Assembly (NCBI GenBank): GCA_023409835.1
Contig: JAEYQV010000132.1
Coordinates: forward strand, 37,096 to 101,095
Direction: 5' to 3'
Length of the DNA: 64,000 nucleotides
Source of the DNA: Bacillota bacterium
GTDB lineage: Bacteria; Bacillota; Clostridia; Lachnospirales; Lachnospiraceae
Shown here: positions 9,927-17,276 of the stretch, piece after piece
Layout: every line of letters begins with the position of its first letter
Numbering within the stretch: the first letter of the stretch is position 1
Notes under the pieces: model-generated
Databases searched by the model: none
What the model saw: the letters and a program-made list of their open reading frames with translations, nothing else
What the model was told of the DNA's origin: nothing
Made by a program: the position numbers and the translations under genes

Positions 9927-9990
9927 AAAAAAACGGATGTCGTCAAAGGGTTAAGTTTTCGAATTCCCGTACCCTTGAAACCACATCCGT
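9927..9990 (-). terminator. Intrinsic terminator of the HD-domain gene
   Basis: On the minus strand ACGGATGT ... ACATCCGT pairs, with an inner TCAAGGGT/ACCCTTTGA pairing, followed by a run of seven T. It lies about 40 bp behind the stop at 10033. Confidence 0.8.
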
Positions 9991-10032
9991 TCAATCAATT
10001 CCAATGCACTACTTTCGCATAATAATACACGA

Positions 10033-10677
10033 TTACCTAAATCCAGCTGCATATTTCTTGCTTTTCTTTCCGATTTCCGTAAGGAAATCCTGATAGTTTT
10101 TCTCTTCTTCCTCTCGGTTAACACACAATCTGCCCATCCGGTCACATCTGCAGAACAGGGCCAGCTCCTCAGGGTCTGTTTCTGTAAGCATCCCCTCCGG
10201 ATTGCCGTAAGGTAGATTTTTAAGGATATAAAGCATATGCATATGGTATTTCACCAAGGCACTTACCCTAGCGATATATTCCTCCTCATGAAAAGCTTTT
10301 AAGAATTCCTCAGCCAGTAAGGCACCTGCCATGTCATGCTCATAGGAGGTTATTTTTCCCTTACGGTTTCTGGTTGTATCCGACTTCCCGATATCATGCA
10401 GCAGAGCTGCCCACATAAAAACCACAGGTTCCTTACAGATTTCCCTGACCTGAGCTGCTTCATCCACCACCAGCATCGTATGGTTCCATACACTTCCCTC
10501 CGGGTGATACTTTGGTGATTGCTCCGTTTCTTTAAGCTTTAAGAGCATCCGGAAGGGATATTGTTTGAATTCCGGTTCCGTTGCCAATTGATTGATATAG
10601 TCCGAGGGAGCTGTATCACGAAGAAGATGGAGTTGTAGTTCATTATATATATCCCGGATTGGCCTGTTTGCGCCCAT
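10033..10677 (-). CDS. HD-domain (HDIG) phosphohydrolase-like protein
   Basis: 214 residues. A metal-dependent HD domain is indicated by H66 (WNHTMLV), ALLHDIGKSDTT around 91-102 and a further H/D pair in SYEHD, as in HDIG proteins related to the HD part of CCA-adding enzymes and to nucleotide phosphohydrolases. No nucleotidyltransferase domain is present, so the substrate is unknown. Its ATG shares one base with the TAA of the short gene 10677-10841 (TAATG), which suggests translational coupling. A strong intrinsic terminator follows. Confidence 0.8.
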   Translation of the reverse strand: MGANRPIRDIYNELQLHLLRDTAPSDYINQLATEPEFKQYPFRMLLKLKETEQSPKYHPEGSVWNHTMLVVDEAAQVREICKEPVVFMWAALLHDIGKSDTTRNRKGKITSYEHDMAGALLAEEFLKAFHEEEYIARVSALVKYHMHMLYILKNLPYGNPEGMLTETDPEELALFCRCDRMGRLCVNREEEEKNYQDFLTEIGKKSKKYAAGFR

Positions 10678-10841
10678 TACTTCGGTTCATGGATGGGTTT
10701 CGCTTTTCTGTTACCCGTCTTTGCCTTTCCTTGTAATTCCGGAACCGGTTCGGCATCATTCCTTGGAATGTTCATCTTCTGCCATCCTTCTGTTCCGTGG
10801 GGTTCACTTGGGTCAGGCCTTCTCATTCCTGCTTTTGCCAT
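10677..10841 (-). CDS. Short protein of 54 residues, unknown function
   Basis: Reads MAKAGMRRPDPSEPHGTEGW and continues with PVPELQGKAKTGNRKAKP before its stop: hydrophilic, basic, rich in Pro and Lys, with no membrane segment. A weak GGAAGAG precedes the ATG. It overlaps the HD-domain gene by one base (TAATG), so the two are probably translated together. I recall similar short proteins in clostridia but cannot name a family. Small acid-soluble spore proteins have comparable composition, which is only a suggestion. Confidence 0.6.
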   Translation of the reverse strand: MAKAGMRRPDPSEPHGTEGWQKMNIPRNDAEPVPELQGKAKTGNRKAKPIHEPK

Positions 10842-10904
10842 CGTTATTCTCTTCCTTTCTTAACTGTCTGCATAGCCTAATTCACAAAGTATCCGCTTAT
10901 TTGC

Positions 10905-11039
10905 TTATACATCATTATGCTTAATTGATTTTCTTTTTGCATTCTTATTCTTGTTCTGGTTCTCCTTCGTTAATGGTGTCTGTCCGTTCGCTTTATCTAC
11001 TCTGGCTTTTTTGTTGTCCGGCTGTCCGTCTTTCGGCAT
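10905..11039 (-). CDS. Short basic protein of 44 residues, unknown function
   Basis: Starts MPKDGQPDNKKARVDKANGQ and ends KRKSIKHNDV; very rich in Lys, Asn and Gln, with no hydrophobic segment. It is supported chiefly by a strong AGGAGG five bases before the ATG. It lies in the same direction as, and 63 bp ahead of, the 54-residue gene. Composition resembles nucleic-acid-binding or spore-core small proteins, but no family is recognised. Confidence 0.5.
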   Translation of the reverse strand: MPKDGQPDNKKARVDKANGQTPLTKENQNKNKNAKRKSIKHNDV

Positions 11040-11125
11040 AATATCCTCCTATCGTTTCAGATAATGTTTGGAATGAAATCTACTGCCATTTCATTCTTCA
11101 CCTTAATATTATGTCAATTCCGGGC

Positions 11126-11647
11126 CTACATATTCTTTCCGTCGGTATTGTCATTTTTTATTAGTAATTCTTGATAAGAGGATAATTTTGATAAATGATA
11201 ATTCGTATACCTCTTATCCGCCGAAAGCTCTGCTCCAAACCATTCCGGAGGAACGAAAGCATCCGCTGCTTCCACATCAGGAAATTCCACCTCGGCAAAG
11301 ATTAGGCCCTCCAAAACTCCCTCGAAAATATCCAGCTCGACGGTTAGTCCACCCTCCAAAGGAATCAGGTATCGTTTTTTCAAAACCATATTGTCATCCG
11401 TCTTAGCCTTTAAGCTTTGATAGGCTTCCTTTGTTAAGGGAAGCTCCACCTCGTTCCTGATGATTGCACCCCCTTTTTTCTCCTTCACATCTGTCTTGGA
11501 CTTATAGGTCAAATAATAATCCTGGTTGCTTTTACGAATTCGGATCGTAGGATTGTGACACAGATAACCCTGCTCAATCTTCTTACATGGAAAGTCAGTT
11601 AGCTCACCCGGTATATACATTATTTCATATTTTCTCTCTATCTCCAT
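11126..11647 (-). CDS. CYTH-domain (triphosphate tunnel) protein
   Basis: 173 residues. The ExExK signature (MEIERKYEI) opens the protein, followed by RIRKSNQDYYLTYKSK and VELDIFEG, the alternating charged strands expected of the CYTH fold. This fold binds Mg2+ and a triphosphate; family members are inorganic triphosphatases, thiamine triphosphatases or class IV adenylate cyclases. The exact substrate cannot be told. ATG 11647 lies 9 bases behind AAAGGG; the upstream ATG at 11656 directly abuts that site and is less likely. Confidence 0.85.
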   Translation of the reverse strand: MEIERKYEIMYIPGELTDFPCKKIEQGYLCHNPTIRIRKSNQDYYLTYKSKTDVKEKKGGAIIRNEVELPLTKEAYQSLKAKTDDNMVLKKRYLIPLEGGLTVELDIFEGVLEGLIFAEVEFPDVEAADAFVPPEWFGAELSADKRYTNYHLSKLSSYQELLIKNDNTDGKNM

Positions 11648-11721
11648 TGCATTCATCCCTTTCCAAATTATTTCCTTCTTAAATATTGTATAGGAAATAT
11701 TCTTATGCTTATACTATCGCT

Positions 11722-12123
11722 ATGAAAAAATGTTTTGTCAATGATTTCTTTATCTGCGGACTATTGGGCTGGTGTCTGGAATGCTTATGGACCGGTCTTG
11801 ACTCTATTAGGAAACATAAGGACCGGACCTTAGCCTGCCATACGTCAGTCTGGATGTTCCCTATTTATGGGATGGCCGCCTGCTTAACGCCGATCTGTAA
11901 TAAGCTTAAGAAACAGAATGCCCTGTGTAGAGGAGGTGTTTATGCATTACTGATTTATCTGACAGAATTCACATCCGGTGTTATTCTGAAGAAATATCGG
12001 GCATGCCCCTGGGATTACAGTAAGGCAAAGCTAAATATTAAAGGAGTAATCCGATTCGACTATGCGCCTGTCTGGTTCTTAACAGGGCTATTATTTGAAA
12101 AGGTACTCAACCGCAGAGGCTGA
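11722..12123 (+). CDS. CmpB-like putative ABC transporter permease family membrane protein
   Basis: 133 residues from the ATG at 11722; an in-frame TTG at 11686 is an alternative start, and neither has a good ribosome-binding site. Hydrophobic helices include FFICGLLGWCLECLW, the segment VWMFPIYGMAACL, and ALLIYLTEFTSGVIL. The pattern G-W-x-x-E ... W-x-x-P-I-Y-G ... WDYS matches the PF06541-type family, annotated as putative ABC transporter permease although its biochemical role is unknown. The gene is isolated, divergent from the CYTH gene, and ends inside its own terminator stem. Confidence 0.7.
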   Translation: MKKCFVNDFFICGLLGWCLECLWTGLDSIRKHKDRTLACHTSVWMFPIYGMAACLTPICNKLKKQNALCRGGVYALLIYLTEFTSGVILKKYRACPWDYSKAKLNIKGVIRFDYAPVWFLTGLLFEKVLNRRG

Positions 12124-12171
12124 TCAACAGGAATACCTTATTAATTCCGTTATCATCAGCCTCTGCTTTTT
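12113..12171 (+). terminator. Intrinsic terminator overlapping a stop codon
   Basis: GCAGAGGCTGAT (12113-12124) pairs perfectly with ATCAGCCTCTGC (12155-12166), followed by TTTTT. The left arm contains the end of the upstream gene, stop codon included. Confidence 0.85.
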
Positions 12172-12237
12172 AGGGTTGAAAGACCTTATGAAAAGTTGTA
12201 TACTGTTCCGGTAAGAAGAAAACCGGAGGTAGACAAC

Positions 12238-13422
12238 TTGTTAAAGGCAGTTATATTTGATATGGATGGTGTTATTATTGACAGCGAACCGATGCATGCC
12301 CGCGCAGCAGTGCTTGCATTAAAAAAATATCAGGTCGACATCACTACGGATTATTGCTCCAGATTTATCGGATCCACTACAGTTTATATGTGTCAGGAGA
12401 TGGTAAGAGAGTTTCATCTGAACATTTCTCCGGAAGAGCTTCTGGCTGCTAACAACGAGTTGAAGAAATACCTTAGGGATACCGAAGGGTATCCGGTTAT
12501 CCCTTATATTACGAAGCTGATAAAAGATCTGTATTCCCATGGCTTGCTATTAATCATAGCCTCCTCTTCTCCCGGAGAGGATATTGAATATGTTATGGAT
12601 ACACTTAAGATCCGGAAGTATTTCAAGGGCTTTATCTCCGGTCGGGAATTGGAGCATCCGAAACCGGCACCCGATATTTTCCTGGCTGCAGCACAGCGTC
12701 TGGGTGTCTCACCGGATGAATGTATTGTCATAGAGGACTCTACAAATGGAGTTAATGCCGCCTATGCTGCCGGAATTACATCAATTGGCTTTGTAAATCC
12801 CAATTCGGGAACCCATGATTTGCGGAAGGCTGCCTTTTTAGTAGAAGGCTTTGAAGAGATCGATTATGCTTTCCTCCACCAGGTTTATTGCAATGCACAT
12901 TGGAAAGCTTCCGTCATCACAGCGACAGAACGGCTCATCCTTCGAGAGCTTGCGGTAGAGGATGCCTATGATTTATTTCATATCTATAGCGAACCGGAAT
13001 GCATCCGTTTTTGCGGGGATGCACCGGAATCCCTTGAGGTAGAGCAGGAACGGCGTAAAGCATATATCCGTTATGTATATCAGAATTACGGTTACGGTCA
13101 ATGGGGAATATTCTTAAGAGAAAGCAATAGGCTAATCGGCTGCTGCGGAATTGAGCTGAAAGAAAACGGGAGTAACGGTGATTACGAAATCGGCTATTTA
13201 TTAGCCTCAGAATATCAGGGAAAAGGCTTCGCTTATGAAGCAGCCTCTGCAGTAATTAAGTATTTTAAAGAACGCTATCAACCAAAACGGATTATAGCTG
13301 TTATAGATAAGCAGAATATACCATCCCTGAAATTAGCAAAAAAGCTTGGTATGTGTAAGGATGGTGAATTAATTAGAAACCGTCGTGAATGTTATCGATA
13401 CTGTTTCAATTTTCCTGATTAA
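12238..13422 (+). CDS. HAD hydrolase (beta-phosphoglucomutase-like) fused to GNAT acetyltransferase
   Basis: 394 residues from the TTG at 12238, chosen because GGAGG lies 8 bases upstream. The N-terminal ~210 residues form a HAD-superfamily hydrolase: nucleophile motif VIFDMDGVIIDSEP, a serine motif IIASSSPGE, lysine HPKPAPDIF and the acidic motif VIEDSTNGVNAA. This is the beta-phosphoglucomutase/phosphatase subgroup. Residues about 225-390 form a GNAT N-acetyltransferase of the RimJ/RimL type (TERLILREL ... EIGYLLASEYQGKGFAYEA ... NIPSLKLAKKLGM). Substrates are unknown. There is no frameshift, so the fusion looks genuine. It is followed 15 bp later by the Fur-family gene, probably in one operon. 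Confidence 0.85.
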   Translation: MLKAVIFDMDGVIIDSEPMHARAAVLALKKYQVDITTDYCSRFIGSTTVYMCQEMVREFHLNISPEELLAANNELKKYLRDTEGYPVIPYITKLIKDLYSHGLLLIIASSSPGEDIEYVMDTLKIRKYFKGFISGRELEHPKPAPDIFLAAAQRLGVSPDECIVIEDSTNGVNAAYAAGITSIGFVNPNSGTHDLRKAAFLVEGFEEIDYAFLHQVYCNAHWKASVITATERLILRELAVEDAYDLFHIYSEPECIRFCGDAPESLEVEQERRKAYIRYVYQNYGYGQWGIFLRESNRLIGCCGIELKENGSNGDYEIGYLLASEYQGKGFAYEAASAVIKYFKERYQPKRIIAVIDKQNIPSLKLAKKLGMCKDGELIRNRRECYRYCFNFPD

Positions 13423-13437
13423 GGATGGAGCATAGCT

Positions 13438-13845
13438 ATGGAAAATTCAAGAAATACAAAACAAAAGCAATTAATTCTCTCAATATTAAAGGAAGCGGAC
13501 CGACCGATGTCAATTAATGAAGTATATCTTCAGGTTGCAAAGGAGCTTCCCAAGATAGCGAAATCTACAATCTATCGTAATATAGATGCTCTTTTAGGTC
13601 AAAATCTGATTGATAAATATCATTTTAACGATTCGGAGATTTTTTATCGGATTAAAGCAGACAGTCATGAACATAAGCATTTTATCATTTGTGATGATTG
13701 TAAGAAAGTATTTGATCTACCCTCCTGTCCGATCCATGACATTGAACATGCCATAGAGGAAGAAGGTTTCGTTATTAAGGATCATCTCATTCAAATCACC
13801 GGCACCTGTAAGAATTGCGCCTTACATAAGAATAGTGAAAAATAA
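13438..13845 (+). CDS. Fur-family transcriptional regulator
   Basis: 135 residues. A winged-helix N-terminus (KSTIYRNIDALLGQNLI) precedes the Fur-type dimerisation and metal domain with HEHKHF near 77-82, and two CxxC zinc pairs (C85/C88 and C124/C127). This is typical of Fur, PerR or Zur; which metal or peroxide signal it reads cannot be decided from sequence. It lies 15 bp behind the HAD-GNAT gene and ends in a strong terminator. Confidence 0.92.
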   Translation: MENSRNTKQKQLILSILKEADRPMSINEVYLQVAKELPKIAKSTIYRNIDALLGQNLIDKYHFNDSEIFYRIKADSHEHKHFIICDDCKKVFDLPSCPIHDIEHAIEEEGFVIKDHLIQITGTCKNCALHKNSEK

Positions 13846-13876
13846 AAATCCTTCCAAATTATATGGAAGGATTTTT
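13844..13876. terminator. Bidirectional intrinsic terminator after the Fur-family gene
   Basis: Perfect 13-bp arms AAAAATCCTTCCA and TGGAAGGATTTTT with a 7-base loop; T-runs face both directions. It separates the convergent Fur-family and lipoprotein genes. Confidence 0.9.
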
Positions 13877-13878
13877 AT

Positions 13879-13915
13879 TAGTGGTTATCTGCCATAGGCT
13901 GACAATCCGGTTTTT
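13879..13915 (-). repeat. Dispersed terminator-linked repeat, copy 1
   Basis: On the minus strand ACCGGATTGTC, then GCCTATGGCAG, then TAACCACTAAT. It matches copies at 19645, 57033 and 59874 and lies just beyond the hairpin at 13844-13876, in reverse orientation to the gene that the hairpin terminates. It overlaps the last two bases of the lipoprotein gene. Confidence 0.65.
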
Positions 13916-14243
13916 ATCTGGTGGCTGCCGGTGTAGTTGTTAAGCCTGTTCCGGTGCCTGTACCAGAACCACCGGTTGTACCTGTTCCTCCGGTTGTTCC
14001 ACCTGTAGTACCTGTTCCTCCGGTTGTTCCACCTGTACCTCCGGTGGTGTTACCTGTTGTGCCTGTTCCTCCGGTTGTATTATTCGTTCCGGTGCCATTT
14101 TTGTTTGTTCCGTTAGTATTCCCGTTAGTCGTCCCGTTAGTAGCTCCGTTATTTGTTTTAGAGCCATCACCTGCTGTACATGCAGTAAGGGCAATTAAGG
14201 ATACACATACCAATGCAATTAATATGCATAATCTTTTTCTCAT
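13914..14243 (-). CDS. Small lipoprotein with Thr/Gly/Asn-rich low-complexity domain
   Basis: 109 residues. A lipoprotein signal peptide ends in LTAC (Cys22), so the mature chain would be lipid-anchored on the outer face of the membrane. The rest is almost wholly Gly, Thr and Asn, with TGGTG-type repeats in its second half and no recognisable fold. AGGAGG precedes the ATG. No function can be inferred; a flexible spacer or surface polymer-like domain is the simplest reading. The antisense Pro/Val-rich frame is a shadow. Confidence 0.8.
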   Translation of the reverse strand: MRKRLCILIALVCVSLIALTACTAGDGSKTNNGATNGTTNGNTNGTNKNGTGTNNTTGGTGTTGNTTGGTGGTTGGTGTTGGTTGGTGTTGGSGTGTGTGLTTTPAATR

Positions 14244-14512
14244 CGATACTCCTCCTATTAATATGAATAATAATATCGTTTTACTTGGTTAGTATCTCAC
14301 GGTTTATTTTTATTATGCATATCCATAAATTCAAGGCAAGTCATATATTCTTCTAAAAGCATCGGCTTGACGATGATTGCTTCAGAAAATCCACTAAATT
14401 ATACCAATTTTTATAATAAAAACACATTCCTTTAAAAATTCTATACAGTCTCCCGGAGCCTGCCTATGCATTACTTAATCCCCACCATTTTAACTTCTTC
14501 CTCTGTCAAATA
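14244..14512. other. Non-coding interval
   Basis: 269 bp between the lipoprotein start and the stop of the TIGR03915-like gene. I see no convincing gene or hairpin; the right-hand part is the 3' region of the repair pair. Confidence 0.4.
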
Positions 14513-15298
14513 TCATTCAGAGGTACGGAATTCAATCATATCTCCCCGGAAACGGAGAGGCAGGTTATTGCGCTGCAGCTTCGGATTAATACGCTCCTTG
14601 ATAGCGATATGTTTAAAGAATATCTTCCATAGATCCTGATATTCATCCTCTTCATAGGATATCTCATCGAATTCGTTTTCAAAAAGGTTCTGCGTCTCCA
14701 CCAATATCCAGGGCTTACCCGGTACATGGAGAGTGGCAAGCTTCCGATTCTCATCAAAAATAATAAACCGCTCCCTGGGCAGCCGGTCAACAAAATGGGG
14801 TGTGATCAAGGATAATACGTTATTCTTGGGGTGGATTACGCTGGTCAGAAGACCGCTCTCCTGTTCTGAAAAACGAACAAAGCCTAGCAGATGGTGCATT
14901 TCATTACCAACGAATTTACTAAGCTTAAAAATACCGGCTACAATCTCATTACTCAGATGATTGATGATATCCGCTCCTGCTGCAAAACCAAGAATCATAA
15001 AACGATAAATCAGATCCGCTTTACCCATTTGATCAGACAAGGCAGCTCTGCATAACATCTCATATGCTTCCATAGATATCTTCTCCTTTATTGCTTTGCC
15101 AACCTTCAGGGATAAGCCGTAATCCGTCTCCACCTGCATATATTCCGAAAACAACTCCATATTAGAATAGTTATGTGAATTACTCTGTTCTTCAATCTTT
15201 ATGTTGGCATGTCCGTAGCCGGAGCTCCAAGCCACATAGATAGCCGTAAATATCCCATCAATACTGTCCTCGCATAGATAGATTCTGGTCAGCTTCAT
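14513..15298 (-). CDS. TIGR03915-type putative DNA repair/metabolism protein
   Basis: 261 residues. Opens MKLTRIYLCEDSIDGIFTAIYVAW, as in the TIGR03915 family, and contains MHHLLGFVRFSE and the C-terminal FFKHIAIKERINPKLQRNNL. The family almost always sits beside a radical-SAM partner, as here. The genes are believed to act together on DNA or nucleic acid, and the catalytic role is not established. The ATG at 15298 follows GAGGAG by 6-7 bases and is preferred to an upstream start at 15331. It follows the radical-SAM gene by about 110 bp and probably shares its LexA-flanked promoter. Confidence 0.82.
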   Translation of the reverse strand: MKLTRIYLCEDSIDGIFTAIYVAWSSGYGHANIKIEEQSNSHNYSNMELFSEYMQVETDYGLSLKVGKAIKEKISMEAYEMLCRAALSDQMGKADLIYRFMILGFAAGADIINHLSNEIVAGIFKLSKFVGNEMHHLLGFVRFSEQESGLLTSVIHPKNNVLSLITPHFVDRLPRERFIIFDENRKLATLHVPGKPWILVETQNLFENEFDEISYEEDEYQDLWKIFFKHIAIKERINPKLQRNNLPLRFRGDMIEFRTSE

Positions 15299-15411
15299 TC
15301 TTTTCTCCTCTTCTGCCGTACTCCCGTTCATTCGGTCCTCGGCTAATCATAACCTGCACATCATTCCATCTCAAGAATCATCCTAATAATGATAATCCCC
15401 ATATAAATATT

Positions 15412-16857
15412 CTATACCCTAGCAAGCTTCATCAGTGATCTCTGATCTGCCTGAAAGCTAACATCATCGAACAGGGATAATTGTTTAAAGGTTATGTCCT
15501 TATCCACACCGAAGGGAAGCTGATCCTTCAGGGCCAATAGCTGCCTGGTGATAAAGTTCTCCTCCAGCTTAATCGGGTACATCATCCTGCCGTTACAGGT
15601 AATGAAGTATATTGCCCTCTTCAGCACAATACCTAACCGTTTCAGATCCTTATAATCCAGAGTAGCACTCTTTCTCGCCATAATAATCCTTTGTGCAGAA
15701 TTCGTTCCGATACCCGGAACCCGCAGCAGAGTGTAATAATCCGCTTTATTTACTTCCACCGGAAAAAGCTCCAGATGACGCAAGGCCCAGTCACACTTTG
15801 GATCCAGAAATACATTGAAGTTCGGATTCTTCTCATCCAGAAGCTCCATTGTCCGGAAACCGTAAAACCGTAATAACCAGTCAGCCTGATACAAACGGTG
15901 CTCTCTAAGCAGCGGCGGTCCCTCTAAGGTAGAAGGAAGTCTGCTGTCCTGATTCACGTTCATAAATGCAGAATAAAATACTCTCTTCAAATCAAAATTA
16001 TCATACAGTGCTTCCGATACCGACATAATCTGGTAGTCACTTTCCTTCGTGGCACCGATAATCATCTGTGTGCTCTGTCCTGCAGGAACATACCTGCGGT
16101 GTATCAGCGGGCTCTTCTGATAAGGAACCATACCGGTTCCGGAAGTAACAATCTCCTTAATATCCATATCTTCCTGTTCGTTCATAATGATCTGCTTTCG
16201 AGCGGAGATCGTCTTATCCGCAATACCCAGCAGCTCTCTGCTGTTCTCCCGTCTTAACTGAATCTGACGGATCGGCTTCAGTATATTCTTGCGACTCTTA
16301 TGAGGAGCCAGCTCCTTCAGGCTTTCCGCCGTTGGCAGCTCCAGATTGATGCTCATACGGTCTGCATACCAGCCTAAAACCTCGATCAGGGCAGGATCTG
16401 CTCCGGGAATTGCTTTACAGTGGATATAGCCGTTAAAATGATGGACCTCCCGCAGCATCCTGAGGGCTTCCAGAATCAGTTCCATCGTATGATTCGGACT
16501 TACTAAGATCCCGGAGCTCAAGAACAGTCCCTCAATGTAATTCCTGCGGTAAAATTCCATTGTCAGCTCGCAGATCTCCTCAGGAGTAAAGGAGGCTCTG
16601 ACCACATCATTGGAGGATCTGTTCGCACAGTACTTACAATCGAAGATACATTCATTCGTAAACAATACCTTAAGCAGGGAGATGCACCTACCGTCAGCAG
16701 AAAAGCTATGACAAATTCCACAAGCCAGACTATTACCCATGCCGCTCTGATTCCCCTTACGATCGACACCGCTGGAGGTACAGGCTACATCATACTTTGC
16801 TGCATCCGACAGAATCTCAAGCTTCCTCTGAATTGTCATATTCTCCTGAATAACCAT
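15412..16857 (-). CDS. TIGR03916-type putative DNA repair radical SAM protein
   Basis: 481 residues. The radical SAM cluster motif is CIFDCKYC (CxxxCxxC). Near the C-terminus a helix-hairpin-helix-like DNA-binding segment reads LLRVPGIGTNSAQRIIMARK. Earlier, SLACGICHSFSADGRCISLLKVLFTNEC matches the family. This is the radical-SAM half of the TIGR03915/TIGR03916 pair, presumed to modify or repair DNA. The ATG at 16857 follows GGAGG by 7 bases and is preferred to 16881. The promoter carries two LexA-like boxes, supporting a damage-induced role. Confidence 0.87.
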   Translation of the reverse strand: MVIQENMTIQRKLEILSDAAKYDVACTSSGVDRKGNQSGMGNSLACGICHSFSADGRCISLLKVLFTNECIFDCKYCANRSSNDVVRASFTPEEICELTMEFYRRNYIEGLFLSSGILVSPNHTMELILEALRMLREVHHFNGYIHCKAIPGADPALIEVLGWYADRMSINLELPTAESLKELAPHKSRKNILKPIRQIQLRRENSRELLGIADKTISARKQIIMNEQEDMDIKEIVTSGTGMVPYQKSPLIHRRYVPAGQSTQMIIGATKESDYQIMSVSEALYDNFDLKRVFYSAFMNVNQDSRLPSTLEGPPLLREHRLYQADWLLRFYGFRTMELLDEKNPNFNVFLDPKCDWALRHLELFPVEVNKADYYTLLRVPGIGTNSAQRIIMARKSATLDYKDLKRLGIVLKRAIYFITCNGRMMYPIKLEENFITRQLLALKDQLPFGVDKDITFKQLSLFDDVSFQADQRSLMKLARV

Positions 16858-16875
16858 AGGTTTGCCTCCGTATAC

Positions 16876-16887
16876 AAACATTTGTTC
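16876..16887 (-). promoter_or_regulatory. LexA (SOS) box, proximal
   Basis: GAACAAATGTTT on the minus strand, one mismatch from the Gram-positive LexA/DinR pattern GAAC-N4-GTTC. It lies directly downstream of the TAGAAT -10 where transcription would start, a typical repressing position. Confidence 0.65.
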
Positions 16888-16894
16888 TTATATC

Positions 16895-16923
16895 ATTCTA
16901 CCAAATCAGTGCCGTCAAGTCAA
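16895..16923 (-). promoter_or_regulatory. Sigma-A promoter of the DNA-repair pair
   Basis: TTGACT (16918-16923), 17-base spacer, TAGAAT (16895-16900) on the minus strand, giving a leader of about 30 bases. It is flanked on both sides by identical LexA-like boxes. Confidence 0.75.
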
Positions 16924-16933
16924 TACAAAATAC

Positions 16934-16945
16934 AAACATTTGTTC
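16934..16945 (-). promoter_or_regulatory. LexA (SOS) box, distal
   Basis: A second identical GAACAAATGTTT, 58 bp upstream of the first and just ahead of the -35. The flanking bases are also shared (ACAAACATTTGTTCTT on the plus strand in both copies). Confidence 0.6.
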
Positions 16946-17276
16946 TTTGGATTTTATAGTAGATATTTCACATTTTTTAATACGGAATCTGATTGACAAC
17001 AGGTAACCCTAATGATAAAATCTAATATTGTGTAATTACAGTAAATATTCTGGTATTTTTACCAGTTTAATATAATATTCCCCATAATATCCATGCAACA
17101 ACCCCTACACTTTTTACCTATCTGCTTCCTAGTTAGTGCTGACTGCCACCCGGTAAATTGACAACGTTTCGTCTGACTATTGTAATCTGTTGCAGGCAAC
17201 GCCCGTAACAAGGCTGCGAAGGATTTCGTTACCAAGGTTCCGAATTCGGAGTGTTTTATTGATTTAAGGAGTACTA
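16946..17276. other. Non-coding leader region ahead of the EAL-beta-helix gene
   Basis: About 330 bp with no gene. The last 130 bp are structured: a palindrome CCGAATTCGG near 17240, a short CGAA-ggat-TTCG hairpin near 17218-17230, and a repeated AACAAGG/ACCAAGG. I could not match it to a c-di-GMP riboswitch. AAGGAG lies five bases ahead of the ATG at 17277. Confidence 0.4.

Noticed and set aside
10721..10924. 67-codon plus-strand frame
   Set aside because: Antisense to the 54-residue gene that overlaps the HD gene; no ribosome-binding site.
17140..17276. Cyclic di-GMP riboswitch ahead of the EAL gene
   Set aside because: The leader is structured but lacks the conserved GEMM core and I could not fit the class II pattern; a covariance-model search would settle it.
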